Shown: piece after piece, positions 1 through 9,200 of the stretch
How the letters are laid out: each line of letters opens with the position of its first letter
Numbering within the stretch: position 1 is the first letter of the stretch
From: Casuarius casuarius
Taxonomy: Eukaryota > Chordata > Aves > Casuariiformes > Casuariidae
Direction: 5' to 3'
Length of the DNA: 64,000 bases
NCBI GenBank assembly: GCA_003342895.1
Contig: PTFA01000414.1
Span: 149,690 to 213,689, forward strand
Made by a program: the position numbers and the translations under genes
Notes under the pieces: generated by a model
What the model saw: only the letters and a program-made list of their open reading frames with translations
What the model was told of the DNA's origin: nothing
The model's database searches: none

Positions 1-420
1 GGGGGGGGGGCTGCGCCGTGCCCCCGGGTGGGCCCGGCCGCTTTGGGGCAGGCAGGTGGGGGTCGCTCTGGTCTCCATCGCCCCCCGCCCCGCTCCGGGC
101 CCGGAGCAATGGCAGATGCTCAGCACCGACCTCAAAACCACCGCGATCGAAGCTCGGCTTTGAGGTTGGCTGCATCCAGCAACCTCAGGCAGCGCTCACG
201 GGAGCTGGGCAGAGCTCCCGCAGGGGCTGCGTGCTGCGGGGGGGCATGCCGGCCCCCCTCCCTGCTACCCGCTCCCCAAGGCAGCCCAACTTCGGGCTGA
301 CTCTAGAGGGGCCCCTGGTACCGTGCGGTGTGTGCAAAGCGATGGGGAGCCAGTGCCTTCTCTGGGCAGCTCAGGCTAGAGCCGGAGAGAGGAGAACGGA
401 GAGGAGTGCTCAGAGCTCTA
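1..420. promoter_or_regulatory. CpG-rich block cut by the left window edge
   Basis: GC-rich sequence with about 27 CpG dinucleotides in the first 350 bases by eye, starting with a run of ten G. This density is well above the sparse CpG seen at 8-19 kb and is what a CpG island looks like. The block is truncated by the window start, so its size and any promoter in it cannot be judged. Frames that stay open here (for example 18-476 on the plus strand) resemble no known protein and are expected in GC-rich DNA. The opening G run could be a real homopolymer or a low-quality read edge. Confidence 0.45.
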
Positions 421-2100
421 GGGACAGAGGCTCAGTGATGATCCCCTGGTTGAGTGATGAAGGAGATTCACTTTGATCCTGGACATTGGATTTCCAGCAC
501 AGTTCATTCACCAGATGATCCTCCCCGTTAGAGAAACTGCCTGCATGCATCTTAGATCTAGATCGATTCTCCTTCTGAATTAGGGCAGATTGCAAAAGTG
601 CCCCCCCATCTCTGCTGAGAAACAGAGTCTCTTCTCATGTTACTTGACTCCTACAGGAGCAACCCACCACAACAGCGACTGGAGGGCTCCGGGGCTCTTC
701 TTTTATCTGCTGCGCTGCTAACGCAGGAGTGAGAGGGGTTTAATTGTCCTCAAGTGTCAGCTCAAGATAAATCTGCTGGGACACAGCTCTTGGCAGGTGC
801 AAAATAACAGGACATTTTCATGCATGGCAGACCGAGCTGAGAACACTTCACTGGTTTAATTGGCGGCTCCGAGGAAGGGTTCATGTCAGGGTACAGAACA
901 TGGGGTGGTGCAGGCTCCGGCAGTGATCCCGGTACAGCTGTGGCGAAGGGAGGACGGATGCTGAAGGGTACAGGCGCTCGCTGGTGCATTTCCTCGGTGC
1001 CTCCGGGTGCAGAGCAGGTGCTGTGGGCTGGCAGCAGAAACTCCAGTCGGTGCTCTCTTCTGGGGGGCTGGGGCTTTTCCCTCACTGTTCCATTCCTGCT
1101 CGTCTTTCCGCACTGAACCAGTCAGTTCCCGAGGGAGCCCTTGGCCTGGCCACCATGAGCTATGCTGTGTTTTATGGGACACCCAGAGCACCGAGAATGA
1201 GCGAATTACTTCCCAAACCAGCTTGCTCTGGAGCTGTCCTCTAGGGATTTAAGTGGGTTGGCCTCAGGATTAATTGAACAGTTTCCTTTTCCTCCTCCTG
1301 CCTAAATCCCTGAAATGCGCTCCAGGAGCTTGCGATAAGTGTTGGAGGAATTTTGGATCCCGGTCTCCATGGGGAAACACCCCTCCAAATGGCTGCGGCA
1401 GGGGAGCTGGGAGCTCAGGGGGATGTGCCTGCTCTGCCACGATTGCAGCGCGGGGATGCACGGAGCATCTGCCTCCTCGTCTCCCCATCCTGTCGGGGTC
1501 TTGCTCGTTGGCCACTGGAGCCAGATTTGGATCAGGCAGCAGAAGCTCCCCCACGCAGTTTCTCCAGCTGTGGGATCCCACGGTGGCTGCATTGCTGCCG
1601 GGAAAAGAGGCCTCTGTGGCCAGAGCCTGTGACGTGTTGGTGCGGGACACAGCAGCAGCAGGAAGAAGGACATATTTCATTTTACAGCTCATCCAGATGC
1701 GCGTAGCTCTTCTCCATCCCCATTCCTGAGCGTTCCCAAGGGTGGTAGGGGACAGATGTTTTAAAGAAACGGTGCCCCCCTCCCTCCCTGCTGACTCGCT
1801 GGCGTGGGATGTAAATATGAGGAAGTGGTGTCGCTGCCTTTCTGGATGAAGCTGTGATGTTTCGGTGTTATCGCTGTACATGTGTTCACCGTTTTAGGGT
1901 CTAAAACAGGTGGATGGGTCTGAGAGATTGTCTGCCTTGAACACACACCTCAGATTTGTTCTCCAAATAGCTGGGCCCATTCTGGTAACCTGGCGAGCAG
2001 GGTAGGTGTCACCCATGGAGAAGGCGGTGGCTGGTCTCTCCGGGGTGCTCCTTCCCAGGCCCCCGTGACGATGACTTAGTTCCCTGCCTGTTCTGTGCTA
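420..2100. other. Gene-free stretch; possible AT-rich regulatory block at 560-870
   Basis: I see no recognisable gene. Between about 560 and 870 the sequence becomes AT-richer and carries TTTAATT and TCAAGTG (an NKX2-type core) and then GGTTTAATTGGC, a composition typical of conserved non-coding elements next to CpG islands. From about 1270 to 1730 several frames are open on both strands, which is a by-product of GC content. No repeat family is recognisable. Confidence 0.3.
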
Positions 2101-2995
2101 GGTGCGACGATTCAGCCCTCATTCGGTTCTCATCAGCGTGTGATGGCTGTTGGCGTTAGAGGTCTGGAATTGGTCGTTTCTTGTTCTTACTGCCCCCAGT
2201 TAATCCTGGCTCCTCTCCTTGCTGCTCGCTGATGTCTGTTCCTGACATTGTAGGGAGACACTCATTAAATGTTCTTGTGGGAGAATGAGTTTCGTAGATG
2301 TGAAAGCATGGTGTATTCGTGAGGACCCAGTTATCTGATGTCATTTCGGCTTGCCGTGGTGCTGTCACTTCAACGGCATCCTCTTTCCATTTGTGCGCCA
2401 TGTGAACGTCATTGGCTCGCTTGCATTTGTGTTCCAGTTCTGCCAAAGTCAGATCATTCCTTTGCGAATTCGCATTAGTAAAACTCATAGGTTGTCGTCT
2501 GTGCGCGAACCCTCGTTGATGTTAGTGGGGCTGATGATGGTGGCCTGCGACCTGATCCAGCTAGCGTGGAGCCATTCGCAGCTGCTGAAGGCCGTGATGC
2601 AGGATTGCTGGGTGTCTGGCCAAGGACGGCTCTGAGAAAAGGCTCTCTGTCCCTCCCAGTGGTTATTTCACAGATGTCCCTCCAGTCATTACACTGCTCT
2701 GGGGTGCTGCAAAGCCCCAAATAAGGTACGGATGTTTCTTGCCCGGAGTTGGGGCTTATGCTCTCTTGTGTCAGTACGATGGTGCAAACTCACCGTGGAG
2801 GTCAAGCTGCCGCGACGTGGGCTGGGCCAAGAGAGAACAGAATCCACACTCATCAACTGCAACAAGCTTTTGATGCCACCTGTGACAGGAGCATGTTTAG
2901 ACTTGATGTATATCCTCCGCATTGACTTTGCTGGGCTTTAGATCAAAGCACAAGACTTTTTGACACATGCACACATAATAAAAAAAAAATTAAAA
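2100..2995 (-). other. Compositionally distinct tract, possible inserted element or spliced transcript read on the minus strand
   Basis: This stretch has scattered CpG sites (CGACGATTC, TTGCGAATTCGC, GTGCGCGAACC) at only moderate GC, unlike the true CpG islands around it. On the minus strand two open frames run in series. The upstream one ends at 2475 with the peptide ending TTTYEFY. The next begins with a genuine ATG at 2488 inside the end of the first and runs to 2156 (110 codons, ending KNKKRPIPDL). Just upstream on the minus strand lies an intron-like segment of 87 bases (2707-2793) with donor ACG|GTGAGT, a TACTGAC branch-like motif and acceptor TTTGCAG. An A-rich run (2980-2990) lies on the plus-strand side. 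I do not recognise either peptide. It could be a decayed retroelement, an old retrocopy or a non-coding RNA. Confidence 0.3.
2707..2793 (-). other. Intron-like segment, 87 bases, minus strand
   Basis: Read on the minus strand it begins GTGAGT after CTCCACG, has TACTGAC (a good match to the vertebrate branch consensus) in its first third, and ends TTATTTGGGGCTTTGCAG. A length near 80-90 bases is usual for short bird introns. Joining the flanks does not give a long frame: one junction frame stops at once and another runs only a few codons, so if this is a real intron the transcript may be non-coding or degenerate here. The branch-like motif lies unusually far (about 60 bases) from the acceptor. 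Confidence 0.25.
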
Positions 2996-3900
2996 CCACA
3001 ATCCTCAAAATATCTGCAAATCCGAGAGCTTATCCTCACTCAGGGATGGCAAAATTAACCAAGTGTAGGATCAGTAAATCGTAGAATCATCCACTTTCAT
3101 CACTGAACACGAGAAGTTGCAAGCTCAGCTGACATAAAGCAGCGCAACCATCCTGAGCTGTTGGAAGATACTCAGGATCTGGCCCTGGCATCTGCTCTCC
3201 TCCATGTTCGCAGAGGCAGCTGGGTCTCAGCTTTCTGGGATGCTGGCACTTCGGAGGGACCAGGACCGACATCAGAGAACAGGAAGGAGACCTGATCCTG
3301 CCTCGGTGTTAGGCTGATTCAGAATCCCTCCCTGTACGTTAGCCGTCTGCTTAAGTATTAGTAAAGGCGTTTTCCTGGCTGCTTAGGCAGTATTGACACC
3401 GTGTTCCCATGTGACCAGGCAGAGGGAAACATGACATCCAAGTGTCACCAACTGCCAGTCGAGCTGAACTGATCTTGCCCTTTGGTTTTGCTTTTCCCTA
3501 TTAAAAGATGAATTTGGAATCTGTGAATTTCCAAGTCTTTTTTTTTTCTTTTTTAATACCATTCCAGCGAGTGGCTTGGGGAGCCAGCAGGGGATACTCA
3601 GTTCTGATCATGGTTCGGCCTAAGATGTGGTGTGATTAAGGAAAAAAGGCGGTCTGAGGTACAAAGGGAGCCTATTGAACGAATCCGTTGCCATGGTCAG
3701 GGGGAGGGACAGTCGCTGATTTGGGAACAAATGGTTGAGCTGATGCAAGCCACCACCTTGGTCAAAGGGCTGCGAATGTGATAACTCCCCCCTTGTCAGT
3801 GCTTCCAAGTTTTTGGTTGAGCTCCCACACTTTTAGCCTGGGGAGGAGATTTAAGCTACCACTGCAAAGCTGAGAACGTCCTAGGGAGAGCTTAGCGCGT
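2995..3900. other. AT-richer gene-free stretch, candidate regulatory DNA at 3300-3530
   Basis: No recognisable gene or repeat. The part from about 3300 to 3530 contains TTAAGTATTAGTAAAG, CCAAGTGTCA and CCTATTAAAAG in low-CpG, non-repetitive sequence and could be a conserved element. A T-rich run lies at 3538-3555. The rest, including 3600-3890, shows nothing I can name. Confidence 0.25.
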
Positions 3901-4600
3901 CAATGACAACACCACCAGTAATGGTGAAGGGGCTGCTTTTTCCAGCATCCTATCGCTTCAACCACTCTCCCGTCCCCGCTTGCCATCCAAGGTGGCTGCA
4001 CCCAGGTCTGGAGGGAAGCGGGATCTCTCCGCACCCTCCCTTTCCCTCTCTCCCAGCGGGGAGCTGCTGGGAGAGGCCTCACGGGTACCAGAGCCAGGAG
4101 AGGGAGGAGGCGAGCAGGCGATGCTTTCCAGAGGCTGTAAGAAGTGTCTGAGTCCCTCCCTGAGGCAGGCCCGGCTTTGCAAGGCAGTTCCTAAGCCGCA
4201 CGCTGGGCATGGTGCCACGGGGCCGTGCCAAGGTGGCCGGAGCCTGGCAGAGTCCGCCCGGGCCCGGGGCGCCCTGTGGCCACGTAACCCGGCCCGCAGA
4301 CGTAGGGCACGAGGATCGGCCAAAACAAGCCAGCAGCCTCCTGACAGGCTCTGGCCTTAGGTGTAACCAGCCGCATGTAGGCAAGACGCAAGTGGAGGGA
4401 GACAGCAAATGTCTCAGTCAGGTAGACATGGCCGTAGGAGCCCAACGCCCAGGTAGTATCGCAACTAGCTGTTTTTTTCCCAGCACGTTTGGATCTGGGC
4501 CTTCAGCTGGAGCCGCAGCGGAGCGACGGCTCCTGAAGCACCCCAGCGCTGTCGGAGGCTCAGGCCAGCCCAGTCCATCTGGAGTTTCATGGCATTATCT
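3900..4600. promoter_or_regulatory. GC-rich block with clustered CpG
   Basis: GC-rich with CpG concentrated at 4180-4320 (for example GCCCGGGCCCGGGGCGCCC and CGTAACCCGGCCCGCAGACG pieces). Long overlapping frames on both strands (such as 3980-4360 plus and 3958-4323 minus) have no recognisable domain and are chance frames. It could be a small CpG island. Confidence 0.3.
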
Positions 4601-4795
4601 CTTAAAAGCCTTTAACTGAAATAGGATGGCCTGACTGATTGGATTGTGCTCTGTAATTAATTAGCTGGGTGCACTGTCCAGGAAACCGCTGCAGTGGAAA
4701 GAGAGGGGGCACTTACCAGCAGCGATGTTAAGCTTCGAATGACCATTTCTCATTAAAACAGCATTGTACCGTATTAGTCACCGCGAGCAGGGTGT
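4600..4795. promoter_or_regulatory. Candidate conserved non-coding element with a minus-strand donor-like site
   Basis: An abrupt switch from GC-rich to AT-rich, unique-looking sequence that includes GTAATTAATTAGC, a pair of overlapping homeodomain cores. On the minus strand GCTG|GTAAGTGC at 4717 is a close match to a vertebrate splice donor. The sequence before it keeps one frame open for about 20 codons, including two ATG codons, but no acceptor could be paired with it. Conservation is inferred from composition only. Confidence 0.3.
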
Positions 4796-6210
4796 TAGTT
4801 CCCGCGTCCTGGCCCGCTTCCAGGCAAGTAACTGCGCTCTGCCTCCCGACGATTCCCTGCCGCCCGGCGTGCTCCCCGCCCCTTCCCCGCCGGCGCAGAC
4901 CCGGGGCGCTGCGGCGTGCCGAGACCCTCCTGCGCCCGCCGTGGGAGGTGGCAAACCCTGCAACGGGGTGGTGGTTTGCCGTTGCAGGGCCATTGTCTGC
5001 CTTTAGCATCAGTTCGTAGCTCTAAGCAGAAAGCATGCCTCTTAGGTAAACTATTTTTTTTTCCTTTGTGTTTACTGTGGGGATTAATAAGGAACTGCAG
5101 CATAAGGAGAAGCAGAAACAGCACCTTGTTTATTGTTTTATGTAGGAAAATGCCACCGAGGGCTGGGTTCAGCCTGCCCAGTGCTGCTATTTGTCCCTTC
5201 TCCGCACAGCTGGTTTGGGGAGCGGTGCTGCCCGTGGGGCAGTGGCTCGGGCCGACGTGGGCAGCCGGACGGGCTGCAGCTGTGCACGACTGCAGACCAG
5301 GCAGGGGCACAGCCGGGAGGGAGGAGATGCAGGACACCTGGGTGGCTCCCCGCAGGAGCTATATGGGCCCCAGGCGAGCACCTGGGGCTGGTTTGGCCCT
5401 GGTGGAGGTGGTTGGGCATTTGCCCTCCCAGCAGGCGTCTAGGCAGCACGGTGAGTGCGCGCTGCTCCTTGCGGTCCCCGCGGGTTGGCCTTGCTCAGCC
5501 GTTTCACGTGTCCCCTTTGCTGTTTCTGGAGGGGATCCTGCCTGGTGGCCTGCGAGTTGCTGGCTGTGCGTGCTGGTAGCTCCAGGCTCGCGTGTCTGTG
5601 CACAGCTCTGCTTCCCAAGTCCTCCCCGGCTGCGGTGCGCGCTAGGGAGGGCTTCGGCAGCGTCGGTCGTGCTTTACCGATAGGAGGTGGCCGTGCGCAG
5701 TGAGTCGTCCCTCTGCCCGGCTGCAGGGGTAGTGCCGTGAGGATGTTATCTTGGAAACCCTCCAAATCCAGGCCCTGCCTTCTCGTGCTTGATGCTTGTG
5801 TCGCTGGAGGAGAGCTGTCTCTTCCCTGGGCTCCTGGGTTGGTGACTGGAGGTGTTACCAGGGGAAAGCTGCTTGCTTTTCCGCAGTGTCCCTCTATCCC
5901 TGTGCGGAGAAAAGCAGCCTTGTCTCGCGCTGCTGGACCGCCTGGCAGATCTGCTGGGCTTCTGGGGGCCTGGCCTCGGCTCTCGGGTTGCTTCGCTCGG
6001 TGCTGCGTTTAGAAAGCGGAGGGCTGGGGCGCTCGCAGGGTCCCGGGCTGGCCGGCGACGGGGAGGGCTCCCGCGATGCCCGCTGCATCGGAGCAGCCTC
6101 TGCCTTCTAACGCCTCCGCTGCCTGCAGCGAAAGTGCTTGCGAGGAGGCTGGGGCGAAGAGCAGCGGTGCAAAACTCCAGGGCACTGCGGGCAAGGCAGA
6201 AATGACCCAA
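4796..6210. promoter_or_regulatory. GC- and CpG-rich domain
   Basis: Nearly 1.4 kb of GC-rich sequence with many CpG, strongest at 4800-4930, 5220-5300, 5455-5700 and 5990-6090. Several frames over 100 codons overlap on both strands without resembling any family. The block contains one plausible spliced exon (5210-5450). It may be one or more CpG islands, but no TATA box or initiator could be singled out. Confidence 0.35.
5210..5450 (+). other. Candidate internal exon, plus strand (241 bases)
   Basis: The acceptor is a pyrimidine-rich tract ending TCCGCACAG, and the donor is CACG|GTGAGTGCG, both close to vertebrate consensus. Two frames stay open across the interval, one of them beyond both borders, so coding status cannot be decided, and the translation resembles no protein I know. 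If transcribed it is more likely part of a long non-coding RNA from the surrounding CpG-rich block. Confidence 0.2.
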
Positions 6211-6470
6211 AGGATTCCTCGGGCTGATAAATCTTGGAAAACAAACAAAAAAGCTTGCATCAGCTCAGCTTAGCCGACAAAGGAAAACCATGTCATTTAA
6301 AAAAAAAAAAGCTTTTAAAAATAGTTTTGTCTTTTTTCTTTCTTTCCTTAGCAGAAAATGCCACTTCAGAGCAGTCAATCAGCTCTTTTTCAAGAGCTGG
6401 GAAACAAAATGATCTAGGAACTGTGAATTGAAACCCCTTATTTTAAAACGCTCTGAGTGCCTGGCGTGGC
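6211..6470 (+). promoter_or_regulatory. AT-rich block with a strong acceptor; candidate conserved element or terminal exon
   Basis: AT-rich insert between two CpG-rich blocks. A T-rich pyrimidine tract ends at 6351 in TTTCTTTCCTTAG, one of the strongest acceptor-like sites in the window. After it one frame stays open for about 26 codons (AENATSEQSISSF... ending QNDLGTVN) and stops at 6431. Another frame after CAG at 6354 also stays open, to a TAG at about 6416. No AATAAA follows closely, so a terminal coding exon is only a possibility. The run of A at 6299-6310 and T-rich 6329-6348 also fit a simple AT-rich regulatory element. Confidence 0.25.
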
Positions 6471-6479
6471 TGCTTGAGG

Positions 6480-7335
6480 TCTGTGTTTTTGCAGCCGGCG
6501 TGCGTTGAATCCGACTCGGTTCTGCGACGGCTGCTGCCTTCTCTGACCCGTTGCTGCTTATTTAAACCTGGGAATCAGCTATTTCAGCAAAGGGGAGGGG
6601 AAGAGCTGCTGCTCGGGTCTATTCACATGGCTTTGTCCGATGAACCCTCCGGAGCTGCTGGCGGCAAGCAGGGGCCGCAGGGATGTGCCGGCTGATGCTT
6701 GGGCTGGCGGGAGGCGAGGGCTGTGCCAGCGGCAGCTCCTCTCCCTGGGCTCTGCTCGGCTCCTCCGGGTCGATGCATCGAGAGCTGCTGCTGCTGCACG
6801 CTGGCTGCGAGGCGGCATCGGTGTCGCTGCGCCTACCTGCTCGCAGCCGCGATCGCCAGAGAGCGGAGGGGGCCTTGCGCGGGGCTGAGATGGAGGGAGG
6901 CTGGAAAGCAGAGGGGAATTAAGCTGGATATCTCCACGCGGGGAGGAGGCTGCGCTCCTGGGCTCCCGCCTTGCCATGGCCCAGGCAGTGAAACCCGAAG
7001 CAAAGTGCTGCTCGCGCCATTGCTGGCATGATTCCTGGATGTGAACCCCGCGCGGCCCTCCGGCGCGGGGAGCAGCAGGCTGCCCTGCGGTTACGCGCGC
7101 TAATGAAGGCGGCCTGCTGCATAGCTTATGCAAAGCGGCTGCCGCCGAGGAGAAGCCGTGTCTGAAGTTGTTGTGTTTTCTTCCCTGTGGCGGGGGGAAG
7201 AGGCGAGGACCGTGAGCCCCGCAGGCGAGGAGGTGTCTGGCATCGTGCTGCCTGGCCCCTGGGTAGACAGCGGTGGATGGGATGGTGCTGAGCAGTTGTG
7301 GGCCTGTCCCCCAGGAGCCAGGGGAGGCTGTTAAG
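6480..7335. promoter_or_regulatory. CpG island
   Basis: Dense CpG over about 850 bases (for example GCCGGCGTGCGTTG, CTGCGACGG, CCGCGATCGCC, CGCGCGGCCCTCCGGCGCGG, GTTACGCGCGC). This is a good CpG-island candidate and hence a possible promoter or developmental regulatory region. Overlapping frames on both strands such as 6579-7133 minus have no recognisable domains. No clear TATA box is present. Confidence 0.5.
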
Positions 7336-7470
7336 CCCCCGAGAGCCTCCCTAATTTTTTCTAATTTGCTAAGAAGTGTTCTTGTTTGCTTCAGCTCTGA
7401 TTAATGAGGCGCGTCTCACTTTGACAATGTGTCACAAGCAATAAATGTCTCCAGAGCGGCTCGGCTGCGG
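7336..7470. promoter_or_regulatory. Candidate conserved non-coding element flanking the CpG island
   Basis: Sharp change to AT-rich, non-repetitive sequence with CTAATTTGCTAAG, CTGATTAATGAGG (a TGATTAAT site of the PBX/HOX type), TTTGACAATG and GTCACAAGCAATAAATG. The density of homeodomain-like cores directly beside a CpG island is characteristic of developmental enhancers. Function is inferred from motifs alone. Confidence 0.35.
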
Positions 7471-8150
7471 GGACACCCTCGTGTTGCCGTCCTGTGCCCC
7501 TGGCTCCTACCCGGACCTGCCGCGCCAGCCTCCACCAAAGAGGTGGGTTGGGATGAAAAGGTCTTGGTGTGAACGTGGGTTTCCCTGGGGGCTGGCTTTG
7601 CGACTAGGCATTTGATGGTGTCTTATGTTTTAAGCCTGGGTTGGAAACTTAAAAGAAGAAATCGCCAAGGTCTGGACCAACAGTTGTTTAGCAGCCGCAA
7701 TCACAGCTATGTTTTCCCAAAGATCCCTGCCATGATCTGGCCTTTGAGTAGGGCCAGTTGTCTCAAGATCTGAGCAAGTCTTTGCAAGCTCCCCTGCAGC
7801 TGGCTGTAGGTTTAGCTATGACCCTTGTGTGATTTGGGGCAAAATGACCTGGATCTGTGCTGGTGGGAGAGGTGTGAGCACCATGCCAGGCTCCAGTTAA
7901 TGTCCCTGGAAGACTTTATTGTTTGTTTTTTCCCCCATCAGAAATACAGTTTTGTGGGAATATCTGTTCAGCGAGGAGGAAAGGGGTAGGGCTCTCTTCC
8001 TTTTAATCCAATAAGAGTCTAAATGGATTCATGATTTTCGAGGCATTTTCTGTGGGATTAATCACAGGATTAATCTGGCATTAATGAAGTGCCCCAGCCG
8101 TTCTAGGGAGCTGCCAAGATGAGATCATTTTCTCCTGCTCTGTTTTACGG
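7471..8150. promoter_or_regulatory. Gene-free stretch with a double GGATTAATC site at 8055-8075
   Basis: No gene seen. The end of the stretch (about 8000-8110) is AT-rich and contains two copies of GGATTAATC at 8055-8063 and 8067-8075, three bases apart, followed by CATTAATG. GGATTA is the core bound by K50 homeodomains (OTX, PITX, GSC), and the 9-mer also contains the palindrome GATTAATC. The remainder (7471-7990) shows nothing I can name. Confidence 0.35.
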
Positions 8151-9200
8151 GGACTAGGCCGTGGGGCATGAGAACATGCACTGAATCAACCTCTGGGTTA
8201 CTGGCTCTGGAGGTGACATCTCTGAATGTAGTAAGAGCATATGGTGTAGGTGTTGTGTGGCATCCTTATATGAAGAATTGAGGAGAAAGTTGTGGGTAAG
8301 CTCTGGGCTGGTGCAGTGGAGCAAAGATGTGTGGAGACCTCTCAGACTTGTAAAGAGCAAGTCAAATGTTAGGCCAAGTATTGCTTTTTCCCCTTGGGCC
8401 ACTCTCCAAGGAAGAGGTGGGCAGGGGTGGCTCAGGGGGGAGAGCTGAGTACTGCAAAATTCACTGGTTAGCACCTGTGACTGACTGGAGAAACTCAGTT
8501 CTGAGAGCTCTGGATCACCTTGGCTGTTGAAAGACCAAAATAAGGTGATACCAAAGTGCTGGTGACAGCAGGTTGCTTCAGGAGAGTGACAAGCAAAGCT
8601 CCTGGGAAGAAGGCTGCTCCAGAGGTAGAGCTGAAACCCAGCACAGCCAGTGCCTGGGGTGCCACAGTCCCCCATGCGGGCAAGCCCTGCCTGGACTGTG
8701 TGTGGTGGAGGCAACCCAGAACTGGGAAGCTGGAGGAAACCTTGGGGTGGGGTTTGTGCAGAAATATGAGATGTCTTATTAGCATTATTTTGCTGACTAT
8801 TTCCCAAAGTGTTCAACTAAATCCCACACCTTGAGCTGTGTGCTCTGAAGACCTGGTGATCTTCAGGCTGAGATGAGGCTGAGTATGGGGTCTTCTGAGC
8901 AGCTCCTTTCCTTGGGAGACCCCCATGTGAGAGAGGCTCCATGAAACGGAGCGCTGCTCTGGAAGAGTGAGGATGGCAGTCTCGTGAGCCCCCCGGTAGG
9001 TGCATGTGTCCTGACGTACTGGGGGTGAGGGGCCTGGGCAGCTCCTGCATGTGCTGTCCCTTGTAGGGGCCCTGGTGACACTAAGCAACCTGGTGCTGCC
9101 ACCTTTGTTTACATGGATATTTGTCACCTCTTGCTCAGTGGCTCTGACCTTCCCTCCCCTGGCGTTGTTAAGAGACCGCTCAAGGTTTCCAATCATTGAT
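8150..9200. other. CpG-depleted gene-free block with long minus-strand frames
   Basis: CpG is almost absent. On the minus strand a 220-codon frame (8154-8816) and a 127-codon frame (8813-9196) follow each other. Their translations are rich in Ser, Leu, His and Pro and match no family I recognise; the first is not opened by an obvious ATG in strong context. CpG loss with long chance frames is compatible with an old methylated transposon remnant, but no terminal repeats or target duplications could be found. Confidence 0.2.

Noticed and set aside
3060..3310. Possible minus-oriented CR1 fragment suggested by CGTAGAATCATCC
   Set aside because: Only the short 'TAGAATCAT' string resembles the CR1 end; the rest does not follow the family consensus.
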